NCBI GenBank assembly: GCA_965205535.1
Contig: CBDBHH010000005.1
Location: 2,914,001-2,978,000 of the forward strand
DNA length: 64,000 bases
Direction: 5' to 3'
Origin: UBA8079 sp965205535
GTDB lineage: Bacteria > Pseudomonadota > Alphaproteobacteria > UBA6615
This document shows, piece after piece, positions 25,249 through 32,855 of this stretch (position 1 is the stretch's first letter; every line of letters begins with the position of its first letter). The notes below the pieces were generated by a model. That model made no database searches, was not told where the DNA came from, and saw nothing but the letters and a program-made list of their open reading frames with translations. A program made the translations under genes and the position numbers.

Positions 25249-25394
25249 GGTGTCCTCCAGACATCTGGCGCACTTAATCGCCGTTAACCATGTCTATCGA
25301 TTTTGCATCTGTGCCGTTAATCTTCAATGAACTTCAAAGACTTGTGTCCAATTTGCAGGAAGCCGGACGGTAAACCGGCCCAATCAGGTGGAAT

Positions 25395-25422
25395 ATGACG
25401 CCTTGCCCGATCGCTCTATAAT
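25395..25422 (+). promoter_or_regulatory. Candidate promoter for the 78-aa gene
   Basis: ATGACG (25395-25400) and a consensus TATAAT (25417-25422) are 16 bases apart, about 60 bases before the start codon at 25484. The -35 match is moderate. Confidence 0.4.
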
Positions 25423-25483
25423 AATATTTCAATACCCGCCGGGTCGATCCGATGCCGGATCAGTGGAAGCAGAGGCGAGATCA

Positions 25484-25720
25484 ATGCCAGAGACCAAGCC
25501 GCGTGCGAAAGTCGAGCCGGAAAAGTGGGAGCAGCCCAGCGGTGAAGCCGTCAGCTGCGAGGATTCGATCCTCGTGCTGCGCGAGAACCTGGTTGAGATC
25601 CAGGATGTCTGTCAGGAAGCGCTGGAAGATGCCGTCCTGATGGACGTGTCCGAGGTGCAGTTTCGCAAAGTGTTGCACGCCCTCGTGGACGAATTGTCGA
25701 ACCCCTACAAAAAGGGCTGA
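25484..25720 (+). CDS. Small conserved-looking hypothetical protein (78 aa)
   Basis: The product is acidic and helical, without signal peptide or membrane segment. The core SCEDSILVLRENLVEIQDVC and EDAVLMDVSEVQFRKVLHAL suggests a small helical bundle. The frame is open from 25388, but ATG 25484 has GAGG eight bases upstream and follows a TATAAT promoter, so it is preferred. No function can be proposed. It converges with the iron alcohol dehydrogenase, with three bases between the stops. Confidence 0.6.
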   Translation: MPETKPRAKVEPEKWEQPSGEAVSCEDSILVLRENLVEIQDVCQEALEDAVLMDVSEVQFRKVLHALVDELSNPYKKG

Positions 25721-25723
25721 TAC

Positions 25724-26923
25724 CTAGCCGAGATTGCCGGTGTGGGCGGCCTCGAAGAGTTCCCGGAAAGCGTTCGCGTCCAAAGCGACCGGATTGGCAA
25801 GCGCCGTGGGGTCCTGCGCGGCCATCTCCGCGAGTTCGTCGAAGCGTGACGGCTCGACACCAAGCCCGGCCAGCGTGTGAGGCATGTCGAATGTTGACCG
25901 CAGGGCCAGTGTCCATTCGAAAAAAGCATCGAACCCCGCAGTGACGTCGTCTGTCTGTTTCGTGAGGCCGAGATAGGCCGAGACGCGGGCAAGCCTGGCC
26001 TCAATCGCGGGCCAGTTCCGGTCGAGCACATAGGGCATCACGACGGCGTTGGTCAGCCCGTGATGGGTGTCATAAAGCGCCCCGATCGGGTGGCTCATCG
26101 CGTGGATGGCCCCGAGACCCTTCTGGAATGCGGTCGACCCCATGGCCGCAGCAGCAAGCATGTTCGACCGGGCTGCGATATCGGCACCGTCTGCAACTGC
26201 GGTGGTCAAATTTTCATGGACGAGACGCATGCCCTCGAGCGCCACGCCGTCACATAGGGGATTGTCGAAGGGTGAACAATAGGCCTCGAGGCAGTGGGCA
26301 AGCGCGTCCATGCCGGTCGCAGCCGTGATGTGCGCCGGCAGCCCGAACGTCAGTTCCGGATCAGCGATCACGATGCCGGGCATCATGCCGGGATGGGTGA
26401 TGATTACCTTGCGGTCGGTCGCCTCGTTGAGCACCACTGTGGAGCGGCCGGTCTCCGATCCGGTGCCGGCAGTCGTCGGGACAGCCACGACGGGAAGAGG
26501 TGCGGCGGCACCTTGCCAGTCCTTTCGCCCTTCCTCGAATTCCCAGAGTTCGATGCCTTCCTCGGGCTGGGCTGCCACCAGGGCGATGGTCTTGCCGGCG
26601 TCGAGGGACGAACCGCCACCGAAGGCGATCACACCGTCGCAACCGGCCGCACGCAATGCCGCGACCCCGTCGGCGATGTTCGCGCTCACCGGGTTGGGCT
26701 TGATGTCCGAGAACAATGTCGCTGGCACGCCATCATTCTGTGCTGCCGCTAGGGCAGACGCCACCATGTCGAGACCGGCCAGGCCGGGATCTGTGACAAA
26801 TAACGGTTTGCGTATGCCGAGGGATTTGCACGCGCGTGCGAGCATCGAGATTTTCCCTGCCCCGAACCAGATCGTGGTCGGGAAACTCCAGGTGCCGCGA
26901 AGAACTGCGGGATTGTTGGCCAT
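25724..26923 (-). CDS. Iron-containing alcohol dehydrogenase
   Basis: This 399-aa group III alcohol dehydrogenase oxidises an alcohol or reduces an aldehyde with NAD(P). It has FGGGSSLDAGKTIAL (nucleotide binding), TTAGTGSE, and metal-binding histidines in MDALAHCLEAY and GAIHAMSHPIGALYDTHHG. The next gene upstream in the same direction is a glutamine-synthetase-like ligase, 20 bases away, so the two are probably an operon. That pairing suggests catabolism of an amino alcohol or amine, but the substrate is unknown. Confidence 0.92.
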   Translation of the reverse strand: MANNPAVLRGTWSFPTTIWFGAGKISMLARACKSLGIRKPLFVTDPGLAGLDMVASALAAAQNDGVPATLFSDIKPNPVSANIADGVAALRAAGCDGVIAFGGGSSLDAGKTIALVAAQPEEGIELWEFEEGRKDWQGAAAPLPVVAVPTTAGTGSETGRSTVVLNEATDRKVIITHPGMMPGIVIADPELTFGLPAHITAATGMDALAHCLEAYCSPFDNPLCDGVALEGMRLVHENLTTAVADGADIAARSNMLAAAAMGSTAFQKGLGAIHAMSHPIGALYDTHHGLTNAVVMPYVLDRNWPAIEARLARVSAYLGLTKQTDDVTAGFDAFFEWTLALRSTFDMPHTLAGLGVEPSRFDELAEMAAQDPTALANPVALDANAFRELFEAAHTGNLG

Positions 26924-26943
26924 CGTGAGGTGCTCGTCTTTGG

Positions 26944-28335
26944 TCAGATCAGTTCGAAATATCGTTCCAGTTCAGCCACGCTGATCGTGGAGTCCGACGA
27001 CAATTGGCGGACCTCCCAGTCGCGTGATGCGGCGAAGTGGTCGACGAAGGCATCGCCGAACCATTCACGCGCCATGTCGGATCCGGCAAATCGGCTACCC
27101 GCATCCACCAGGTTTGACGGCAGGCGAAGCTGTTCGGGATGTTCGCTGTCATAGGCGTTGCCGGTTTGCGCTTCGGTGGGCTCGATCTCGTGTTCGATCC
27201 CGTGCAGGCCGGATGCGATGGCCGCGGCGGCGACGAGGTAGGGGTTCGCGTCGGCACCCGGCACCCGATACTCGATCCGGTGGGATTTGGGACTGCCCGG
27301 CAGGGCCCTGATCGCGCAGGTGCGGTTGTCGATGCCCCAGCTGGCGTCGGTGGGTGCCCACAGCCCGGGTATGAGGCGGCGGTACGAGTTCACGGTCGGC
27401 GCGACCATGGCGGTCAGCGCGGGCATATGTACCTGCTGGCCGCCGATGAAATGTCGCATCGTGTTGCTGATGCCAAGTTCGGCGGTGGGGTCGTGGAACG
27501 GGTTTCCGCCGCCGTCGTTGTTCGTGAGCGACAGATGCAGGTGCCCGGATTGGCCGGCTTCGTTGATGTTCCACTTGGCCATGAACGTGGCGATCAGTTC
27601 GCGGTTCTGGATCAGCGCTTTCGTATAGGTCTTGAACAGGCTCGCCTTGTCTGCCGAGGCCATTGCGGTGTCGACCTGGATGGCAGCCTCGATGACACCG
27701 GCCCCCATCTCCTCGTGGATGCCTTCGAGCCCGATGCCCATCGCGGCCATGCTCGAGAAAATATCGCTATAGAGCGGTGCGAGAGTGGATTGACGCAGGA
27801 GGGAATAGCCGGTGTTGCCGGATGCGACGGGGGTCATGTCGCGGTACTGCTTGGCAGCGGCACTCGCCAGGGTTTCCGCGAAGACGAAGAACTCATACTC
27901 GAAGCCCGCGAGGACGTCGAAGCCCATCGCGGTTGCTTTATCTAGGACCCGGGAGAGGACCCCGCGGGGGCATATCTCGGCGGCCGGGTCGGCGAATGCG
28001 CACAAGAACATCCAGCATCCGTCCTCGAACGGGATCTGGCGACCCGATTCGGGAATTATATGGACCGGGGCGTCGGGAAACCCGGTGTGCCACCCGGTGT
28101 AGCGGGAATTGTCATAGAGCTGGTCGTTGATGTCCCAGCCGAGGACAACATCGCAAAAGCCGAAACCGGCGTTCAGCGCCGCAAGGAACTTCTCCCGATG
28201 CATGTATTTGCCGCGCATCAGGCCGTCGATGTCTGTGAGGCCAACCTTCACGAAGTCATGAGAACTCTGGCGCACCCGGTCGGCGGCGTCCTCGATATCG
28301 GTGATCGGCCGGTGGGCCGCCGGGTTCTGGTTCAT
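26944..28335 (-). CDS. Glutamine synthetase-like ligase (gamma-glutamyl-amine type)
   Basis: This 463-aa protein has the glutamine synthetase catalytic barrel: FEYEFFVFAE and GIHEEMGAGVIEAAI (metal-binding glutamates), GHLHLSLT, and NRTCAIRALPG near the C-terminal third. The sequence resembles PuuA-like gamma-glutamylputrescine synthetases more than ammonia-assimilating GlnA. It lacks the Tyr adenylylation loop expected of GlnA. The ATG at 28335 is chosen because GAGGA lies seven bases upstream; a longer start at 28368 has none. Neighbouring alcohol dehydrogenase supports a role in amine breakdown. Confidence 0.85.
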   Translation of the reverse strand: MNQNPAAHRPITDIEDAADRVRQSSHDFVKVGLTDIDGLMRGKYMHREKFLAALNAGFGFCDVVLGWDINDQLYDNSRYTGWHTGFPDAPVHIIPESGRQIPFEDGCWMFLCAFADPAAEICPRGVLSRVLDKATAMGFDVLAGFEYEFFVFAETLASAAAKQYRDMTPVASGNTGYSLLRQSTLAPLYSDIFSSMAAMGIGLEGIHEEMGAGVIEAAIQVDTAMASADKASLFKTYTKALIQNRELIATFMAKWNINEAGQSGHLHLSLTNNDGGGNPFHDPTAELGISNTMRHFIGGQQVHMPALTAMVAPTVNSYRRLIPGLWAPTDASWGIDNRTCAIRALPGSPKSHRIEYRVPGADANPYLVAAAAIASGLHGIEHEIEPTEAQTGNAYDSEHPEQLRLPSNLVDAGSRFAGSDMAREWFGDAFVDHFAASRDWEVRQLSSDSTISVAELERYFELI

Positions 28336-28512
28336 GGGAAAATCCTCTATTGCGACCGATATGCGCATGGTCGCGGCGGGATACTACTTTTCCGGACGCT
28401 GGAGGCCAATGACATCCGCGTCCGGCGCGGTGCTCTCCAGGAGTTGAATTCCACTTCGTTGCCGTTTTATGCCAGATTGCCTGCATCACGGCACTGAACA
28501 CGGAATCGAGCC

Positions 28513-28740
28513 ATGAGTATGGAAGTCATCGTCATCCTGGCGCTTATCGTCATTTGCATCGTCCTCGGCACCTGGTCGGCGCTCGTCACCAAGGATTCGT
28601 GGGATGCGAAGCCGGTCGAAGGCGAAGATGATTTCGACTATCACAAGGCCACGCTCGGTATTCATCAGGCGCCGGGCGATGAAGAGTGGGAAAAAGACCT
28701 CGACGCCCTGCGGATGGACCAGAAACACCGTTTGTGCTGA
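28513..28740 (+). CDS. Small single-span membrane protein (75 aa)
   Basis: The product has one N-terminal transmembrane segment (VIVILALIVICIVLGTWSAL) followed by an acidic cytoplasmic or periplasmic tail with DDFDYHKATLGIHQ. No family is recognised. It lies between two leftward genes and reads opposite to both. It is short, but coding is supported by the compact hydrophobic start and regular composition. Confidence is moderate. Confidence 0.5.
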   Translation: MSMEVIVILALIVICIVLGTWSALVTKDSWDAKPVEGEDDFDYHKATLGIHQAPGDEEWEKDLDALRMDQKHRLC

Positions 28741-28763
28741 CCCGGCGGCCTTAGCGCCGCTAC

Positions 28764-29801
28764 CTAATTCCAGTCTTCGGCGTAAGCGAAATTCCGCGCC
28801 GCGTAGCTCGCGTGAAATTCTCCGAACGTGACCGCCGGATACTTCGCCGGATTCTCCGCGCTTTTGCAGCTCGGCACACATTCCATCAGCGCATCCACAT
28901 TGGGATAGAGAAAGAAGATGTTGGAGTGGCGGTCGGTATCGGGCGCGGCGCGTACCCGGTGTGGCGTGGCCTGGTATACATCGTTGGACCACCGGCACAA
29001 CGTGCTGCCGGTGTTGAACAGCAAACCCTCCGGGACCACCGGTTGCGCGATCCATTCGCCCGACGGGGTGAGAATTTCCAGGCCCGGATGGGTGGCCGGT
29101 GGAATGAGTGACAGGAATGACAGATCCTTGTGGCCCGGCAGGGAGATTTCCTCGTTCTGATCGGGGATTGGCGGGTAGTGGGCGATCCGGGTCATGGAAC
29201 TGGAGCGCTCGAAGAACGGCCCGAAATAATCAGCCGGCATCCCCAGTGCGACCGACAGCACCGGCAGCAGTTTCTGCGCGAAACCCTCAAACATCTCATG
29301 GAAATCCATGAATGCATCGCGCACGCCGGGCGCGGTTTCTTCAGCGGGCCATTTGTTGTGGCCGCGGAAGCGCTTGTTCAGCCCGAAATCCGGATCATCA
29401 AGTGAGAGGTCGAAGGTGAATTTGTAGGCTTCGCTGACCTGCGCCTTCTGGGCGGTGCGGTGGGTCTCGAAGCTGTCTTTGTGAACCGACACGTTCGGCG
29501 GCATGTAGCCGCACTGGTGACGGTTCATTCGCACCTTGAGTTTCTCTTCCATCGGCAGGGCGCGAAAACGCCGCGAGGCGTCGAAGGCGCGCGCGACGAT
29601 GCCGTCGTCAATGCCGTGATTGGTCAGGAACAGGAAGCCCATGCCGGTACAGGCCTCGTGAAAGGCTGCGGCGGCATTCTCGATGGCGTCAGGGGCACCC
29701 GCGAGCACCGGCCCGATATCCACAATGGGGATTTCGTCAGTGGCGATTTTTGTTGTCGGCCGGGCGCCTTCGCTTTGGAGAGACATCGTTGGTTCCGTCA
29801 T
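28764..29801 (-). CDS. 2-oxoglutarate/Fe(II)-dependent dioxygenase (isopenicillin N synthase-like)
   Basis: This 345-aa protein has the IPNS-type jelly-roll fold. The N-terminal IPIVDIGPVLAG and GFLFLTNHGIDD are typical, and the iron ligands are His and Asp in GHKDLSFLSL and His in ATPHRVRAAP, with the arginine that binds 2-oxoglutarate. Such enzymes hydroxylate or desaturate small molecules; the substrate is not known. The start is placed at ATG 29801, though an in-frame GTG at 29828 and an ATG at 29786 are alternatives. Confidence 0.88.
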   Translation of the reverse strand: MTEPTMSLQSEGARPTTKIATDEIPIVDIGPVLAGAPDAIENAAAAFHEACTGMGFLFLTNHGIDDGIVARAFDASRRFRALPMEEKLKVRMNRHQCGYMPPNVSVHKDSFETHRTAQKAQVSEAYKFTFDLSLDDPDFGLNKRFRGHNKWPAEETAPGVRDAFMDFHEMFEGFAQKLLPVLSVALGMPADYFGPFFERSSSMTRIAHYPPIPDQNEEISLPGHKDLSFLSLIPPATHPGLEILTPSGEWIAQPVVPEGLLFNTGSTLCRWSNDVYQATPHRVRAAPDTDRHSNIFFLYPNVDALMECVPSCKSAENPAKYPAVTFGEFHASYAARNFAYAEDWN

Positions 29802-29864
29802 GCGTGCTCTGCCGGTGGAGGGTACCACCCGTTGCGACCCGCGCCTATGCCAGTTGCGTGTTGC

Positions 29865-30452
29865 TCAGGCTGCGCTGCCTAGAATCCTGTGCACCGCATC
29901 ACGAAGCGCGGGCAGGCCGTCGGCCTCGAACCAGGGATTTTTGCGCATCCAGATATTGTTGCGCGGGCTCGGGTGGGGCAGCGGCAACGCGTTGGGCCAG
30001 AAATCCTGCCAGGCGCGGACTGTCTCGGTGAGGTTCTTGTGCGGATTGTCGGGCAGGTGATGCGCCTGCGCATATTGGCCGACGACCAGCGTCAGTTCGA
30101 TGTTGGGAAGCAGATCGAGCAGGGACTGGCGCCATTGTGGAGCACATTCGGGACGCGGCGGGAGATCCCCCGACTTGCCGGTGCCCGGATAGCAAAAGCC
30201 CATCGGCAGGATGGCGAGCTTGTCGGGATCATAGAAAACTTCCCGGTCGACCTGCAGCCAGTCGCGCAGTCGGTCGCCGCTCGCATCGTCGAACAGAACG
30301 CCGCTTTCGTGGACCTTGCGTCCGGGCGCCTGGCCGGCGATCAGGATTCGGGCCCTGGTGCCGGCCTGGAGCACGGGCCGGGTGCCGTGTGGCAAGGCCG
30401 CCGCGCAGATGTCGCAGGCACGCACTTCTTTCAACAAGGTCGACAGGCTCAT
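29865..30452 (-). CDS. Uracil-DNA glycosylase family protein
   Basis: This 195-aa protein has the UDG superfamily fold, with motif 1 GQAPGRKVHESG and motif 2 HPSPRNN. The N terminus carries a single C-x2-C pair (VRACDICAAA); with other Cys in FCYPG and RPECAP it might bind an Fe-S cluster as family 4 enzymes do. The divergence of motif 1 from classical UDGs makes substrate preference uncertain. It is a different family from the UDG-like gene at 63029. Confidence 0.8.
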   Translation of the reverse strand: MSLSTLLKEVRACDICAAALPHGTRPVLQAGTRARILIAGQAPGRKVHESGVLFDDASGDRLRDWLQVDREVFYDPDKLAILPMGFCYPGTGKSGDLPPRPECAPQWRQSLLDLLPNIELTLVVGQYAQAHHLPDNPHKNLTETVRAWQDFWPNALPLPHPSPRNNIWMRKNPWFEADGLPALRDAVHRILGSAA

Positions 30453-30517
30453 GGGACGGGCTCCTGTTGCGCTCCACTATCTGGGCGCGAAATACAAACT
30501 CTGTACCCCGCGATAAG

Positions 30518-30652
30518 TGTCACAAATACGTGACGCAGAGTGACTTTATGCGAAGCGGCAGATCATCATCTAATGCTCATGATCATCGTGCTTCTCCAAA
30601 CGAAATATGCTTGGAGATACTTAAACGGCGGCGGAGACGCCGCCGTTTTTTT
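30518..30652 (+). ncRNA. Candidate structured small RNA
   Basis: This stretch holds three hairpins in a row and no ORF: GTCAC-AAATAC-GTGAC (about 30518-30533), TCTCCAA...TTGGAGA (30593-30617) and a strong terminator (30624-30652). The terminator reads rightward and lies before the DUF3179 gene and after a leftward gene, so it serves no coding sequence as a 3-prime end. A free-standing small RNA or a leader attenuator for DUF3179 would explain it. The 5-prime end is a guess. Confidence 0.45.
30624..30652 (+). terminator. Strong Rho-independent terminator
   Basis: AACGGCGGCG-GAGA-CGCCGCCGTT is a perfect 10-bp stem with a GNRA-type loop, followed by seven T residues on the plus strand. Confidence 0.9.
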
Positions 30653-30699
30653 CCCCGCCATGATCATGCGAATTTTAAACTGAACACGAAAGCGACGGG

Positions 30700-31701
30700 A
30701 TGTTCGTTATGCCACTTCTCACCACTCAAAAATGGAGCCGCGTCGGCGTTATGGTCGCTGCCGGTCTCCTGTTCCTCGCGGTGTCCGCCAGCGGTCAGGC
30801 CAATCCCGCTTTCTGGAAACTCGAATGGCCGCAGACCGATTTCTCGAAATCGAGCGTGCCCTTTGATGAGATTTTCTCGGGTGGCGTCCCGAAGGACGGC
30901 ATTCCCCCGATCTATAATCCGCGCTTTGGCTCCATCGCCGAGGTCGATCGGCTCTACAAGGGCACCGAGCCCGTAATTACCGTCTCGGTCAATGGCGAGG
31001 CCCGCGCCTATCCGCTGGGCATCCTGATGACCCATGAGATCGTCAACGACGAACTCGGCGGCAAGCCGATTGCGGTTACCTTCTGCCCGCTGTGCAACTC
31101 GGCGGTCGTGTTCGATCGCAATGTCGATGGCCAGATCCTCACATTCGGTGTGTCCGGCAAGCTTCGTTTCTCGGACCTGGTGATGTGGGATCATGAGACC
31201 AACAGCTGGTGGCAGCAGTTTGTCGGTGAAGGGATCGTCGGCGAGATGACCGGCACCCAGCTGACCATGCTGCCGGTTCGTGTCGAGGCGTTCGACCTCT
31301 TCAAGGAGCGGTTCCCCGAGGGTGAGGTTCTTCTGAGCCCGCGCGGCGGTGCCGGCTTCAACCCCTATGCCGGCTATGACAGCTCCTCGCGTCCGTTCCT
31401 GTATCGCGGCAGCTTCCCCGAAGGCATTCGCCCGCTCGACTACGTGGTTGCGGTCGATGACCAGGCCTGGTCGATGGACCTTCTGGCCAAGGAAAAACGG
31501 GTCGAGACTGACGATCTGGTCATCACCTGGGAATCCGGCCAGAACTCGGCGATGGACTCCCGCAACATCTCGCAAGGCCGCGACATCGGCAACGTGACGG
31601 TGCAACGCAAGGAAGGTGACAAGCTTGTTGATGAGGTCCACGACGTGACCTTTGCTTTCTCGTTCCACGCGTTCAATCCGGACGCCACCATCAACAAGTA
31701 A
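30700..31701 (+). CDS. DUF3179 domain-containing protein, copy 1
   Basis: This 333-aa protein has an N-terminal signal peptide (VGVMVAAGLLFLAVSASG), so it is exported. The DUF3179 domain carries VTFCPLCNSAVVFDR with C129-x2-C132, LRFSDLVMWDHETNSWWQQF and VTFAFSFHAFNP. The function of DUF3179 is not known; the Cys pair and conserved Trp/Asp positions suggest metal or redox chemistry. The next gene is a diverged tandem copy, then a molybdopterin oxidoreductase. An alternative start is ATG 30709. Confidence 0.85.
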   Translation: MFVMPLLTTQKWSRVGVMVAAGLLFLAVSASGQANPAFWKLEWPQTDFSKSSVPFDEIFSGGVPKDGIPPIYNPRFGSIAEVDRLYKGTEPVITVSVNGEARAYPLGILMTHEIVNDELGGKPIAVTFCPLCNSAVVFDRNVDGQILTFGVSGKLRFSDLVMWDHETNSWWQQFVGEGIVGEMTGTQLTMLPVRVEAFDLFKERFPEGEVLLSPRGGAGFNPYAGYDSSSRPFLYRGSFPEGIRPLDYVVAVDDQAWSMDLLAKEKRVETDDLVITWESGQNSAMDSRNISQGRDIGNVTVQRKEGDKLVDEVHDVTFAFSFHAFNPDATINK

Positions 31702-31737
31702 GGCTGACCGGGCCCAAAAGCTGAACGCGGAACCAGC

Positions 31738-32783
31738 GTGGTGAAAAACTTCCTGAGCAGACATCTCGGAAATGGAGAAGGCCGGTCCCGGTTGGGACTG
31801 GCCTTCGTCGTTTTTACGATCGCGGCATTGTCTTTATGGGGTGTCCTGCCCGGTGCGTTCGCACAGGGGCTCTCGAAATGGCAGCGGGAGTTCCCGGCCA
31901 CCAATTTCGAAACCCGGATCATCGAGCTCGACGAAATCGATGACGACGGCAACACCCGTGATTCGATCCCACCGGTTCGGGAGCCGAAATATGTGCCGGC
32001 TGCCGAGGTCAAGGATATGGGGCCGCTGGAGCCGGTGCTGTCGGTCGGGATCAACGGCGATTTTCGGGCTTATCCGCTGCGCATCCTGCTGTGGCACGAG
32101 ATCGTAAACGAGGAGATTGGCGGCACACCGGTGCTGATCAGTTATTGCCCGTTGTGCAACTCAGGCGTGGTGTTTGATCGCAGTTGCTGGAGTTCGGCAA
32201 CACCGACCGGCTCCGCCATCGCGACATGGTCATGTATGACAAGGAGACCGAGAGCTGGTGGCAGCAATTCACCGGCGAGGCGATCGTTGGATCACGCGCG
32301 GGCACGTTACTGCGCGCCTTGCCGGCGCGACTGGAATCTCTGGCACGATTTCGCGACCGCGCGCCCGATGGCAAGGTGATGATCCCGGCCGATGTGATGC
32401 GTCAGCCCTATGGCGAGACACCGTATTTTCATACGGATTCTCTGTGGGAGACCCAGTCGCGAAGCCTGGTGCGTGAGCGCTACCCGTCGGATTTGCCCGA
32501 GGATATATCGCCGCTGACCCGGGTCGTCGCCGTCGCCGACAGGGCATGGTCGGTGGAACTGGTGCGTGAGAAGGGTCGGGTTGAAGCCGATGGCCTGATC
32601 CTGACCTGGCATGCAGGTCAAAATTCGATCCATGACAATCCGTGGATCCCGGCGGGCCGGGATGTGGGAAACATCGTCGTTCAGAAACCGGGTGCAGATG
32701 GCGTTCTGCACGACGTCCCCTATGACGTGACGTTTGCATTTGCGTTCCGGAACTTTCGGCCGGGTGGCGAAATCGAATTCTGA
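31738..32783 (+). pseudogene. DUF3179 domain-containing protein, copy 2, frameshifted
   Basis: The first frame starts at GTG 31738, has a signal-anchor region and reaches SYCPLCNSGVVFDRS (C137, C140). The frame breaks at 32181-32184 and the homologous sequence resumes one frame over with LLEFGNTDRLRHRDMVMYD, continuing to 32783. Compared with copy 1 (FDRNVDGQILTFG), about four residues are missing. A 13-base loss between two CAGT repeats would restore FDRSVDGQLLEFG. As written, the first frame ends at 32379 in unrelated sequence. Either a recent pseudogene or a sequence error. Confidence 0.8.
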
Positions 32784-32828
32784 GCTGCCCGAATTCTCCG
32801 GAGTTTCGACGATTCCGGGGGTTTCGGC

Positions 32829-32834
32829 TATAAT
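32829..32834 (+). promoter_or_regulatory. TATAAT -10 element before the molybdopterin oxidoreductase
   Basis: A perfect TATAAT lies 21 bases before the ATG at 32856. The matching -35 (TTCGAC at 32805-32810, spacer 18) is weak, so an activator may be needed. Confidence 0.35.
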
Positions 32835-32855
32835 GCGCATCTGGAGACACACGCG

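Noticed and set aside
32170..32190. Programmed frameshift in the second DUF3179 gene
   Set aside because: No slippery sequence; about four conserved residues are absent compared with the intact neighbour.
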